A stretch of 64,000 nucleotides of DNA, taken from positions 248,001 through 312,000 of the forward strand of contig NZ_PDNZ01000003.1 of NCBI RefSeq assembly GCF_003182595.1, in the 5' to 3' direction. A program made the translations under genes and the position numbers. Shown here piece by piece: positions 57,080 through 64,000 of this stretch. The DNA comes from Prosthecochloris marina (GTDB taxonomy: Bacteria; Bacteroidota; Chlorobiia; Chlorobiales; Chlorobiaceae). Numbering within the stretch: position 1 is the stretch's first letter; each line of letters starts with the position of its first letter. A model generated the notes under the pieces. That model was given only the letters and a program-made list of their open reading frames with translations. It was not told the origin of the DNA and made no database searches.

Positions 57080-58046
57080 TCGCATTCTCCTCGTTTTTGT
57101 TTTCGACAACTTTGAACATTGTATTTAGAGGATGAAAAAGCGCATCAGCTACTCCAGCCCCAAGCCATGTATCCCAGCTTTTCTTAAACACTCCTCTAGA
57201 TTCACTATCGACTGCTAAAAAACCAATACAACCAACCTCATCAAAATCAAAATGCCTATTTTTTCTTTGTTGTATCGGCCATACTATAGCACTCCTGTAT
57301 GGCAAAGTCCAGCCCTTACCGGTAATACGCTCATAAAAACCCATTTCCTCTTTAGGCTCTCCATAAACCTTAAAGCTACTTGTCTTATAATTCCTACGTT
57401 GCATCAAGTCATTACAAAAAAAATAATTTTGACCCGGTTGCTTTTCACTATAAAGCAATTCAAAATCCTCATTCTCTTCAATAGCATCCTGGTTCTTATC
57501 TGAGCGCTCTTTATCCTTTTCTGAATTGTGCTCGTATGAATCCGTATCCCTAGCAAGAGTGCGCACATAAAGCTTTTTATCTTTCTCATATATCGCTTTT
57601 ATGGTCGCCCTACATCGAGTCCCTGTTAGCATAGAGAAAATTGTTGCTACGCAATCAAGGACAGTAATGAGCCCATTAGTCGCTCCAGTAAAGACACGCT
57701 CTCCGTCTTTCTCGCTTAAAGCACTTGGGTCTAGCTCATTAAGAAATGATTCAATGTCTCTTATAAGATGAAAGCAAAAGTGTAATTTTCCAGTAATGTT
57801 CGCATATTTTTCCTTTCTTGCGAAGATTACCTCTCGCACAATGATAAAAACTAAAAGAAGAACAAAACTAAAACAAACTGTAAAAGTTAAAAGTGATTCG
57901 AAAAGATCATCTGAAAAATTGAAAACTCGACTCAGAGAATAAAAAATCAACAAAGGAGTCGCTATGGCGCTAAAGATCCTCCAAATATCATTTACTCTTG
58001 ATATTTTTATTACGTCATGTGATGCAGATTGAGCTTTATCACTCAT
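57063..58046 (-). CDS. Two-helix membrane protein with GAF-like domain, unknown
   Basis: A 327-residue protein. Two hydrophobic segments (about 28-48 and 55-72) near the N-terminus are followed by a soluble part with a GAF-like pattern (about 125-305): GTRCRATIKAIYEKDKKLYV, an acidic insertion (EHNSEKDKERSDKNQ), NYFFCNDLMQRRNY, YRSAIVWPIQQRK and VGCIGFLAVDSE. It reads like a membrane-tethered small-molecule sensor. AT content is above that of the window. It is the first gene of a two-gene unit with the 70-residue protein. Defence or signalling functions are possible, but nothing in the sequence decides. Confidence 0.75.
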   Translation of the reverse strand: MSDKAQSASHDVIKISRVNDIWRIFSAIATPLLIFYSLSRVFNFSDDLFESLLTFTVCFSFVLLLVFIIVREVIFARKEKYANITGKLHFCFHLIRDIESFLNELDPSALSEKDGERVFTGATNGLITVLDCVATIFSMLTGTRCRATIKAIYEKDKKLYVRTLARDTDSYEHNSEKDKERSDKNQDAIEENEDFELLYSEKQPGQNYFFCNDLMQRRNYKTSSFKVYGEPKEEMGFYERITGKGWTLPYRSAIVWPIQQRKNRHFDFDEVGCIGFLAVDSESRGVFKKSWDTWLGAGVADALFHPLNTMFKVVENKNEENANETAE

Positions 58047-58397
58047 CCTTAGCTCTTATTAGTTGAGGACAAAAAGGTTTGATGGCTCGGGGCTAAGTCA
58101 AAAAAAACGACGGTTTAGGCTTAATAGCACAAAAAAAATGCGCTATAGCCTACGCTTTAACATAATTCCCTCATGAAAAGATACTTTATTATTGCTTTTT
58201 ATCATAAAAAAATACTGTCAAAACGTCACACAATGCAGAATATAGCAATAATCATATATCCCCTTTTTATATAAACACTTAGAATCTTTACCAAGAGCTA
58301 TTAAATTCAAATTAGTAGCAAAATGCATCAAGAACACCACTCTGACTTTAACCATTTTTTCTACAACCAAGTGGTTTAGTTTTTCGGACTCAGGTCA
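58047..58397. other. AT-rich upstream region of the accessory pair
   Basis: These 351 bases are markedly AT-rich and hold no coding frame with protein-like content. The part next to 58046 must contain the promoter of the GAF-like gene. I see no clear repeat. Confidence 0.5.
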
Positions 58398-58816
58398 TTA
58401 TTCCTTGGCAATATTCCCAAGCCTTTCTCGGCCAACTTTACGCATCAGCTGCGACACGGAGCCCCGTCGGGCGCATGCCTTTTTAGCCTGTACTAGCGTT
58501 TCAATAGCCGGGTCTTCGCGTACCCCGCGTAAGCAAAAGGTCCGACATCGGCTATTTTGTGTTTAATAAACAAGTTACTCACTAACGGCAAGATGTTAGG
58601 AACTATGCTGAAAACAGGAATATTGCCTAGCACAGCAAGCCAATTGATTCTTGAGACTTCACCAAAACCTGCCTCCTGAAGCTTGGACTCTATCTCACTG
58701 GCGTCTTCCTCAATGCGATCGGAAAGGTTCTTTGATGCCTCGCCGCGAAGCTAATCGTCTTCGAAGTCAGCTAAGTGGGTAAATTCTTTTTCAACCTCCA
58801 AACGGAATCGCCTCAA
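58398..58816 (-). pseudogene. Decayed gene of unknown family
   Basis: Three coding-like stretches lie in line on the minus strand: RFRLEVEKEFTHLADFEDD, then a TAG (58751-58753), then LSDRIEEDASEIESKLQEAG through INWLAVLGNIPVFSIVPNIL, then a frameshift near 58521-58535, then REDPAIETLVQAKKACARRG and LMRKVGRERLGNIAKE, ending at TAA 58398. A TAG at 58817 closes the frame upstream. The parts are too coherent to be chance. Family not recognised; hydrophobic stretch suggests a membrane or signal region. It is broken by one stop and one frameshift. Confidence 0.7.
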
Positions 58817-58860
58817 CTAATCACCATGATTTTTCTTGAAAACCGCAACCTGGTAAAGGT

Positions 58861-58890
58861 AAAGAGTAAAGAGGCAAAGAGTAAAGAGGG
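58861..58890. repeat. 15-base tandem repeat, two copies
   Basis: AAAGAGTAAAGAGGC (58861-58875) followed by AAAGAGTAAAGAGGG (58876-58890). It lies about 70 bases downstream of the mnmE stop codon in a gene-free stretch. Confidence 0.8.
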
Positions 58891-58961
58891 ACGTTCTTCC
58901 GTTAACACAATATCATGTAACCGCCAGAAGGGAAACACTGAAACTACCATTTGTAAAACAT

Positions 58962-60383
58962 CTATTTCCCGATACAGAATTGGCCGAAGATGACATTGAG
59001 GACTTCCTCGTTGACCACTTTCCCGGTGATCTCGCCGACGTAATCGAGGGCTGAGCGGAGTTCGAAAGCTATGAGCTCGGTTTCCGATCGTGCTTCGATC
59101 AGTTCATGAGCGTTTTGCAGGGCATCGGCAGCATTGCGCAGGGCTTCGTAGTGACGCATGCTGGTGACGAGCACGCTCGCGTCGTGCAGCTTGTCCAAAC
59201 CTTCGACCATCATGTTCATCTCGGCTTTCAGAACATCGAGGCCGTCCTGTTTCAGAGCAGAAATACCAAGCACCTTGCATCCTGTCTTTTCCGAAACAAT
59301 TTCCATCCGCTTCATGCTGTCTTCAGTGGTGTCCGTCTTGTTCGCTATGATCAGGAGCTTTCCGTCAGGGTGCTTCTCCCGAAGCTCGGCAATAGCCGGT
59401 ACCTCCTGCTCATAATCTGAAGAACCGATATCCATCAGGTAGAGGATCAGGTCGGCCTCGGCGATTTTTTCGTAACTGCGCCGGATACCTTCATGCTCGA
59501 TTTCCTCTTCTGCATCGCGAAGCCCTGCCGTATCGGTAAGCCGGAACATGGTTTTATCGTAAATGAAAAACTCTTCGATATAGTCCCTTGTGGTACCCGG
59601 CATATGGCTGACGATCGCCCGTTCTTCACCAAGCAAGACGTTAAGCAACGTCGATTTGCCGGCGTTGGGTTTGCCGATGATGGCGGTTGCCACACCTTCG
59701 CTCAGCAATCTGCCATGCTGATAGGAGTCAACGAGTTGCTCGACTTCACGCTGTAGCATCTCGATCTGTCCTGACAGCTCCTCGCGGCTCTGGAATTCAA
59801 CGTCCTCTTCACTGAAATCGAGCTCGAGTTCCAGCAAAGCACAGGATTGCAGCAGTTGTTCCCGCAAGGCACCGAGTTTCCCGGAAAGCCCTCCCTTCAT
59901 CTGGTTGACCGCGGTTCGATAGGCTGACTCCGAACGGGCGTGGATCATTTCTCCGATCGCTTCGGCCTGCAGAAGATCGATCCTTCCGTTCAGAAACGCA
60001 CGGCGGGTAAATTCGCCCGGCTCTGCAAGCCTGCAGCCGCTATCGAGCAGAAGCTTCAATACCTGCTGTGTCACCACCGGCCCGCCATGACAGGTGATTT
60101 CAACCATATCCTCGACCGTGAACGAATCGGGTGACCGGAACACCAGTACGATAACTTCATCGATCATCCGATCCCCGTCATGCAACTTTCCGAAGTGAGC
60201 GGTATACCCTGGTGAGTCGGCCAGTGACGTTTCGGGCGAACGGACTTTGGAAAAAACCTTGTCGGCAATAGAAAAAACTCCCTCACCGCTCATTCTCACC
60301 ACAGCAAGCGCACCAACCCCCACCGGTGTTGCTATGGCGGCAATCGGCTCACTCTGAACGACGAGAGACAATGGTTCACTCAT
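58962..60383 (-). CDS. mnmE: tRNA modification GTPase MnmE
   Basis: With MnmG it modifies uridine 34 of certain tRNAs. The protein has 473 residues. The N-terminal folate-binding domain (about 1-125) starts EPIAAIATPVGVGAL. The G domain has GKPNAGKSTLLNVLLG, DTAGLRDAEEE and IANKTDTTE. The C-terminus FGQFCIGK is the diagnostic C-x-GK ending with the catalytic Cys. It borders the AT-rich accessory patch, whose junction lies just after its stop codon. Confidence 0.97.
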   Translation of the reverse strand: MSEPLSLVVQSEPIAAIATPVGVGALAVVRMSGEGVFSIADKVFSKVRSPETSLADSPGYTAHFGKLHDGDRMIDEVIVLVFRSPDSFTVEDMVEITCHGGPVVTQQVLKLLLDSGCRLAEPGEFTRRAFLNGRIDLLQAEAIGEMIHARSESAYRTAVNQMKGGLSGKLGALREQLLQSCALLELELDFSEEDVEFQSREELSGQIEMLQREVEQLVDSYQHGRLLSEGVATAIIGKPNAGKSTLLNVLLGEERAIVSHMPGTTRDYIEEFFIYDKTMFRLTDTAGLRDAEEEIEHEGIRRSYEKIAEADLILYLMDIGSSDYEQEVPAIAELREKHPDGKLLIIANKTDTTEDSMKRMEIVSEKTGCKVLGISALKQDGLDVLKAEMNMMVEGLDKLHDASVLVTSMRHYEALRNAADALQNAHELIEARSETELIAFELRSALDYVGEITGKVVNEEVLNVIFGQFCIGK

Positions 60384-60396
60384 AACGATAATTATA

Positions 60397-61077
60397 TCAA
60401 TCCAGTTTAATCGGCCTTACCTGTATTTCATCCGGCAGCATCGCATCGGGAAGCTCGATCAGGGAAACAATGAGCGCGGCAAGTTCCTGAGATTTCATCA
60501 GCTGTTCCGGATCGACCCCGTCACCCCTGTAAAACTCCGTGTCGGTCAAACCCGGATTCACCGAGCAGACCCGGATGCCGTAGTCGCGCAGTTCCTCCAT
60601 CACTGCTTGTGAAAAACCGTTGATGCCGAATTTCGATGCACAATATGCAGAGCCACCCCTGAACCCTTTTTTCCCGGCAATAGACGAAACGTTTACGATC
60701 GTGCCACCCTGAACAGCTTTCATACCCGGCACCACCCTTCGCGTACAGAGAAAGGTTGCCGTAAGATTGGTTGCAATGAGTCTAACCCACGTTTCCGGCA
60801 AGATGGTTTCAACATCCCCGAACACCCCGAAACCCGCATTGTTCACCAGCAGATCAACCCGATCATGGCGGCTGAAGATGGTGTCGAATGAACGATCGAT
60901 ATCCTCCTGTCGTGTCACATCGGTCCGCAGCCAGGTAAAATCTTTATTATCCACTATTGTCCTGCGGCGGCTGAAACCGTACACAACACAACCCTTTTGA
61001 GTGAGCAGCCCGCAAAGATCGAAACCGATTCCCGAACTCGAACCCGTCACCACTGCAACCTTACCTTTCAGATCCAT
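60397..61077 (-). CDS. Short-chain dehydrogenase/reductase
   Basis: A classical SDR of 226 residues. The cofactor motif is TGSSSGIGF near residue 11, NNAGFGVFG near 78, and the catalytic Ser (VSSIAG) and Tyr-Lys (AYCASKFG, YxxxK) near 135-150 are all present. NPGLTDTEFY is typical of the family. Substrate unknown. It lies upstream of mnmE by 13 bases, so the pair is probably one transcript. Confidence 0.93.
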   Translation of the reverse strand: MDLKGKVAVVTGSSSGIGFDLCGLLTQKGCVVYGFSRRRTIVDNKDFTWLRTDVTRQEDIDRSFDTIFSRHDRVDLLVNNAGFGVFGDVETILPETWVRLIATNLTATFLCTRRVVPGMKAVQGGTIVNVSSIAGKKGFRGGSAYCASKFGINGFSQAVMEELRDYGIRVCSVNPGLTDTEFYRGDGVDPEQLMKSQELAALIVSLIELPDAMLPDEIQVRPIKLD

Positions 61078-61295
61078 GACATCATTGTTTTTCAGAGAAA
61101 TGCTTTTTTACAAAACACCTATGATTTGTAATGAGCAGCTCTACCATTCATTCACAGAGCGAACTGTAACCGGGGAACGGAGTAAATTGATAGAAACCGC
61201 CTGCTCAAAAGTACTGAAAATCATCGATAAAATGGTAACTTTGCCACGACACCGAGCCTCCTCGAGCATACGAATAACACTTTTGGATCATCACC

Positions 61296-62117
61296 ATGGA
61301 ACCATCTCAAGAGCGGGATATAACACATCTCAGAAACGAGGTCCTCAATGAAAAAGGCAGTACCCTGCAGGAAAAGTTCGATCGGGTCATCAATCTGGTA
61401 AAAGTGCTCCGTTCCGAATGCCCATGGGACCGCAAACAAACCCCGGAATCTTTGTCACATCTTCTGCTTGAAGAAAGCTACGAACTGATCCATGCCATCG
61501 ATGAAAACGACGACCGGGAACTGCAGAAAGAACTTGGGGACCTGTTCCTCCACGTCACCTTTCAGGTACTGATGGCGGAAGAATCCGGCAAGTTCACCTT
61601 TTCCGAAGTGTTCGACGCTCTTTGCGACAAGCTCATCAACCGCCATCCCCATGTTTTCGGAGAGACCGTCGCCGACAATGAGCAGGAGGTACTGAAAAAC
61701 TGGGAATCTCTCAAACTGAAAGAAAAAGGGCGCAGAAGCCTTCTCGACGGTGTTCCAAAGGCAATGTCCGAACTGCTCCGGGCTTACCGGGTGCAGAAAA
61801 AAGTAGCCGGTGTCGGCTTCGACTGGAGCAGCGACGAAAACGTGCTCGACAAACTCCTCGAAGAGATCGAAGAATTGAGAAATGCCCGAAGCAAAGAAGA
61901 AAAAGAGGAGGAGTTCGGAGATATTCTCTTCACCATCGTCAACTACAGCCGCTTTATCGGAGTTAATCCCGAAGACTCGCTGCGCAAATCGACAAACAAG
62001 TTCATGAAACGCTTCATGGCCATCGAAGAACTGGTCAACCAATCGGGAAGAAGCTGGCAGGAGCACACCTCGGAAGAGTTGGATACATTGTGGGAGAAGG
62101 TGAAAAGAGAGCAGTAA
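61296..62117 (+). CDS. mazG: Nucleoside triphosphate pyrophosphohydrolase
   Basis: MazG removes pyrophosphate from NTPs and helps clear damaged nucleotides or adjust (p)ppGpp. The protein has 273 residues with two MazG domains. The first has VLRSECPWDRKQTPESL, LLEESYELIHAI and ELGDLFLHVTF, giving the EExxE and ExxD magnesium sites. The second, near 180-235, has LLEEIEELRNA and EFGDILFTIVNY. An N-terminal 25-residue stretch precedes the domain. Start at the ATG 61296. Confidence 0.95.
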   Translation: MEPSQERDITHLRNEVLNEKGSTLQEKFDRVINLVKVLRSECPWDRKQTPESLSHLLLEESYELIHAIDENDDRELQKELGDLFLHVTFQVLMAEESGKFTFSEVFDALCDKLINRHPHVFGETVADNEQEVLKNWESLKLKEKGRRSLLDGVPKAMSELLRAYRVQKKVAGVGFDWSSDENVLDKLLEEIEELRNARSKEEKEEEFGDILFTIVNYSRFIGVNPEDSLRKSTNKFMKRFMAIEELVNQSGRSWQEHTSEELDTLWEKVKREQ

Positions 62118-62344
62118 AAAAGATTCATCATTTCGATATGATCCCAAGCCTTTATGCCGAGAACTTCTCTTGTCCAGATAATCCCTGTTTCCCGAAGGCA
62201 GCCGTCGAACAGAATTGACAGTGAAACAGGAACGCTATAGCTGCCGGAAACGGGAGAAATGATTTATATTATTGTACTTACAATGAATTGGAACAGGAAG
62301 GTTCGATACCTTCGAGACCGATAACTCGACCAACCCGTTTTCGT

Positions 62345-64000
62345 ATGAAACATCCGGTCTTACAAAACACGGCGTTCCCCTCTCTCACCCTGTTGTTCAC
62401 AGTTTTGCTGTTGCTTTTCACTCTGCAGCAGAACGCCCTTGCACAGACAGGCTCATTTCAGTCGAAGCTCAAGCTCAAAAAAAACACTGTTTTACAAGAG
62501 GCTGAACGATCGAGACCTTCCGGCAGTCTGCTCCCGAAATCCTCAACCACGGTTTGCCTGTGGGATGGAAGGGGTGAATTCGGCAAGGAGCACTTTCAGT
62601 GCCTGCAGGAAGCCAGTGTTCACATAGGAAATGCTTCGGCAGAAGCGCTGCTTGAAAAATGGTGGGTATCGTGGTCGACCGAACAGACCGGGTTTGCCAA
62701 GGCCATTTACCAGGTTTCGATGTTTCCCTTTCCTTCTGGAAACAGCAACTGGCAGTCGCCTCCAGGGCTCTTGAAAACCGGCACTGTGGAACAGTGGTCC
62801 GGCAAAGGACAACAGCCTTTTTTCACGATCGACCTTTCATCGTCCTTGTCCGGTGGAGGAACGCCAGCGACAGAAAAACTCTCTCCGGTTCAGCAAAAGC
62901 CTGGGCTTACCCAAAAGCAGCCTTTGACGCTACAGCAATCAACCGACCAGCCTCGGCCCAAACGTTCAGGAGACATACCGCGCGCATATTCACTCTACGT
63001 CCGTATCATCACACTCGACAGCAACAACAACCTGACAGCCACCCCTTCCCAGGCTGCAGTTATGCACCTCTCGACTCGGGGAACCTCGCAATTCATATGG
63101 TATGGCGACCCTAACCCCAATCTGGAACAGCCTGCAGCTCATGCTCCCGATATTCGCATCGTCAGCTACGATCACTTTCAACCCAACCAGTCCGACTGGG
63201 ACCGTCAGTTTATCGTCACCAGAGACATGCCGATGTTGGGCTACAGCAAAGACGATGAAATCTTTATCCCGCGTGATGACGGCTCAAAAAGCGGCTGGGA
63301 AGCGATAACCGGCGCTATAGGCAATCTTGCCGGTTTTGTTCAGGACTGCATCAACCGGGTTGCCGACGCATATAACGGCTTGAAACAAAAAGCTCTGGAC
63401 CTCGCGATTTCACTGGCCAAGAATACAGTCGGGTGCGGCCAAACCTGCCAGGATGCTTTCAGCCTCGGTTTGAATTACGGCATGACGGTCATGGGTATGC
63501 CGCCAACGCTCCCCAACTTCGATGCCATGATGAGCCTCGGCAAAGAGTACCTGATCGCCCAGGTCGCTGCAGAGGTCTCACCTTATTTATCAGAGGACGA
63601 CGTCTCGAAAGCGATCGACTATCTGGAATCGGAAGTCAGAAAAACCGCAGATACAGGCACTGATGGCAGCCAATGGCTCAGGCTGAACCCGAAATACCAG
63701 TATCACGACGCAATGCTGCTCCTGGAGGTTTCCAACCCGACAGCACAAGCTACCGATGCGATCAGTTGCCTGATCCATCAGCAAAAAGAGGCCTTTTACT
63801 TTCCTTTCCAGCCAAAGGACTATTACATCAACATTCCACCCATCAAACCGGGACAGACCATCCGTATTCCGGTACTGCTCAAGCCGAACAACGTGCAGTG
63901 CAACAACGGCAAAGGCATGCTGATGCCCCAATGGAATGCGATGATGAAGAAAGGCGTACTGCTGCAGGTATATCCCGGCAGGAATGAGCAGATTCTCGTT
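62345..64000 (+). CDS. Large secreted protein of unknown function (cut by window edge)
   Basis: The frame from the ATG at 62345 stays open to the last base, 552 codons, and continues past the window. It has a signal peptide (TLLFTVLLLLFTLQQNALAQ, about 15-34). The mature part is Trp- and Pro-rich and strand-like, with TVCLWDGRGEFGKEHFQCLQ near 80, FIWYGDP near 250, a Cys pair (GCGQTC) near 366, and a later YFPFQPKDYYINIPPIKPGQ stretch. No catalytic motif is recognised. It may be an extracellular or outer-membrane-associated protein. Confidence 0.85.
   Translation, partial: MKHPVLQNTAFPSLTLLFTVLLLLFTLQQNALAQTGSFQSKLKLKKNTVLQEAERSRPSGSLLPKSSTTVCLWDGRGEFGKEHFQCLQEASVHIGNASAEALLEKWWVSWSTEQTGFAKAIYQVSMFPFPSGNSNWQSPPGLLKTGTVEQWSGKGQQPFFTIDLSSSLSGGGTPATEKLSPVQQKPGLTQKQPLTLQQSTDQPRPKRSGDIPRAYSLYVRIITLDSNNNLTATPSQAAVMHLSTRGTSQFIWYGDPNPNLEQPAAHAPDIRIVSYDHFQPNQSDWDRQFIVTRDMPMLGYSKDDEIFIPRDDGSKSGWEAITGAIGNLAGFVQDCINRVADAYNGLKQKALDLAISLAKNTVGCGQTCQDAFSLGLNYGMTVMGMPPTLPNFDAMMSLGKEYLIAQVAAEVSPYLSEDDVSKAIDYLESEVRKTADTGTDGSQWLRLNPKYQYHDAMLLLEVSNPTAQATDAISCLIHQQKEAFYFPFQPKDYYINIPPIKPGQTIRIPVLLKPNNVQCNNGKGMLMPQWNAMMKKGVLLQVYPGRNEQILV

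Noticed and set aside
56667..57128. Plus-strand frame of 153 codons
   Set aside because: It lies opposite the coupled minus-strand pair, which has a good ribosome site and protein-like sequence; the plus frame is low in typical features. 56615-56866 holds no gene I can support.
62297..62313. tRNA T-arm-like hairpin, GAAGG-TTCGATA-CCTTC
   Set aside because: It looks like a T-arm, but no matching acceptor, D-arm or anticodon arm lies upstream, and it sits just before a protein start.

Overview
The window looks like chromosome of a green sulfur bacterium (Chlorobi, Chlorobium/Prosthecochloris type). The strongest evidence is a CsmB/CsmF-like and a CsmA/CsmE-like chlorosome envelope protein, a BchF/BchV-type vinyl hydratase and a BchE/BchQ/BchR-like radical SAM protein. 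Housekeeping genes fit this: split F-type ATPase genes, fused thrA, and an SdhE-type succinate:quinone reductase. No rRNA, tRNA or CRISPR array was found. Genus and strain are inferred.

Layout. 1-10.3 kb: mutL (cut by the window edge), a lipocalin-like membrane-anchored protein, cinA, thrA, atpG and atpA on the minus strand, then thrB-thrC divergently. 10.4-18.5 kb: plsC, a soluble hybrid histidine kinase, a cysteine hydrolase gene broken by an in-frame TGA, ribH, gmhA, a 16.7-copy heptamer repeat before a double UspA protein, a potassium channel and hemE. 18.6-22.9 kb: the three-subunit succinate:quinone reductase and a CBS protein.

23.1-30.7 kb: a tightly packed minus-strand run that appears to be one operon. 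It starts with a CsoR-family repressor that has two cysteines and lacks the metal-binding His (CstR-like), preceded by an inverted-repeat operator. A polytopic membrane protein, TolC, a very short adaptor, an RND pump, a small PII-like protein and an ETHE1/glyoxalase-II-type hydrolase follow. I infer a link to sulfur or persulfide stress.

30.9-40 kb: bacteriochlorophyll and chlorosome genes (bchF/bchV, radical SAM, a 41-residue membrane protein, csmB-like, csmE-like). Inserted among them is what looks like a peptidoglycan-sugar salvage set: AmgK-like kinase, MurU-like nucleotidyltransferase, NamZ-like muramidase and a sodium:solute symporter. 40.2-43.3 kb: a 1013-residue fusion of radical SAM, ArsM-like methyltransferase and a cysteine-rich C-terminal domain.

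43.7-55.8 kb: assorted single genes (SDR-like, EamA, pentapeptide repeat, ArsA-like, RlpA, AcpS, a three-module outer membrane protein, UbiA-like, DUF457-like hydrolase, rsgA). 54.3-58.9 kb: an AT-rich accessory patch with a 243-bp direct repeat on both sides of rsgA, a decayed IS3-family transposase, a translationally coupled pair of unknown genes and a decayed gene. 58.9-64 kb: mnmE, an SDR, mazG, and a large secreted protein running off the end.
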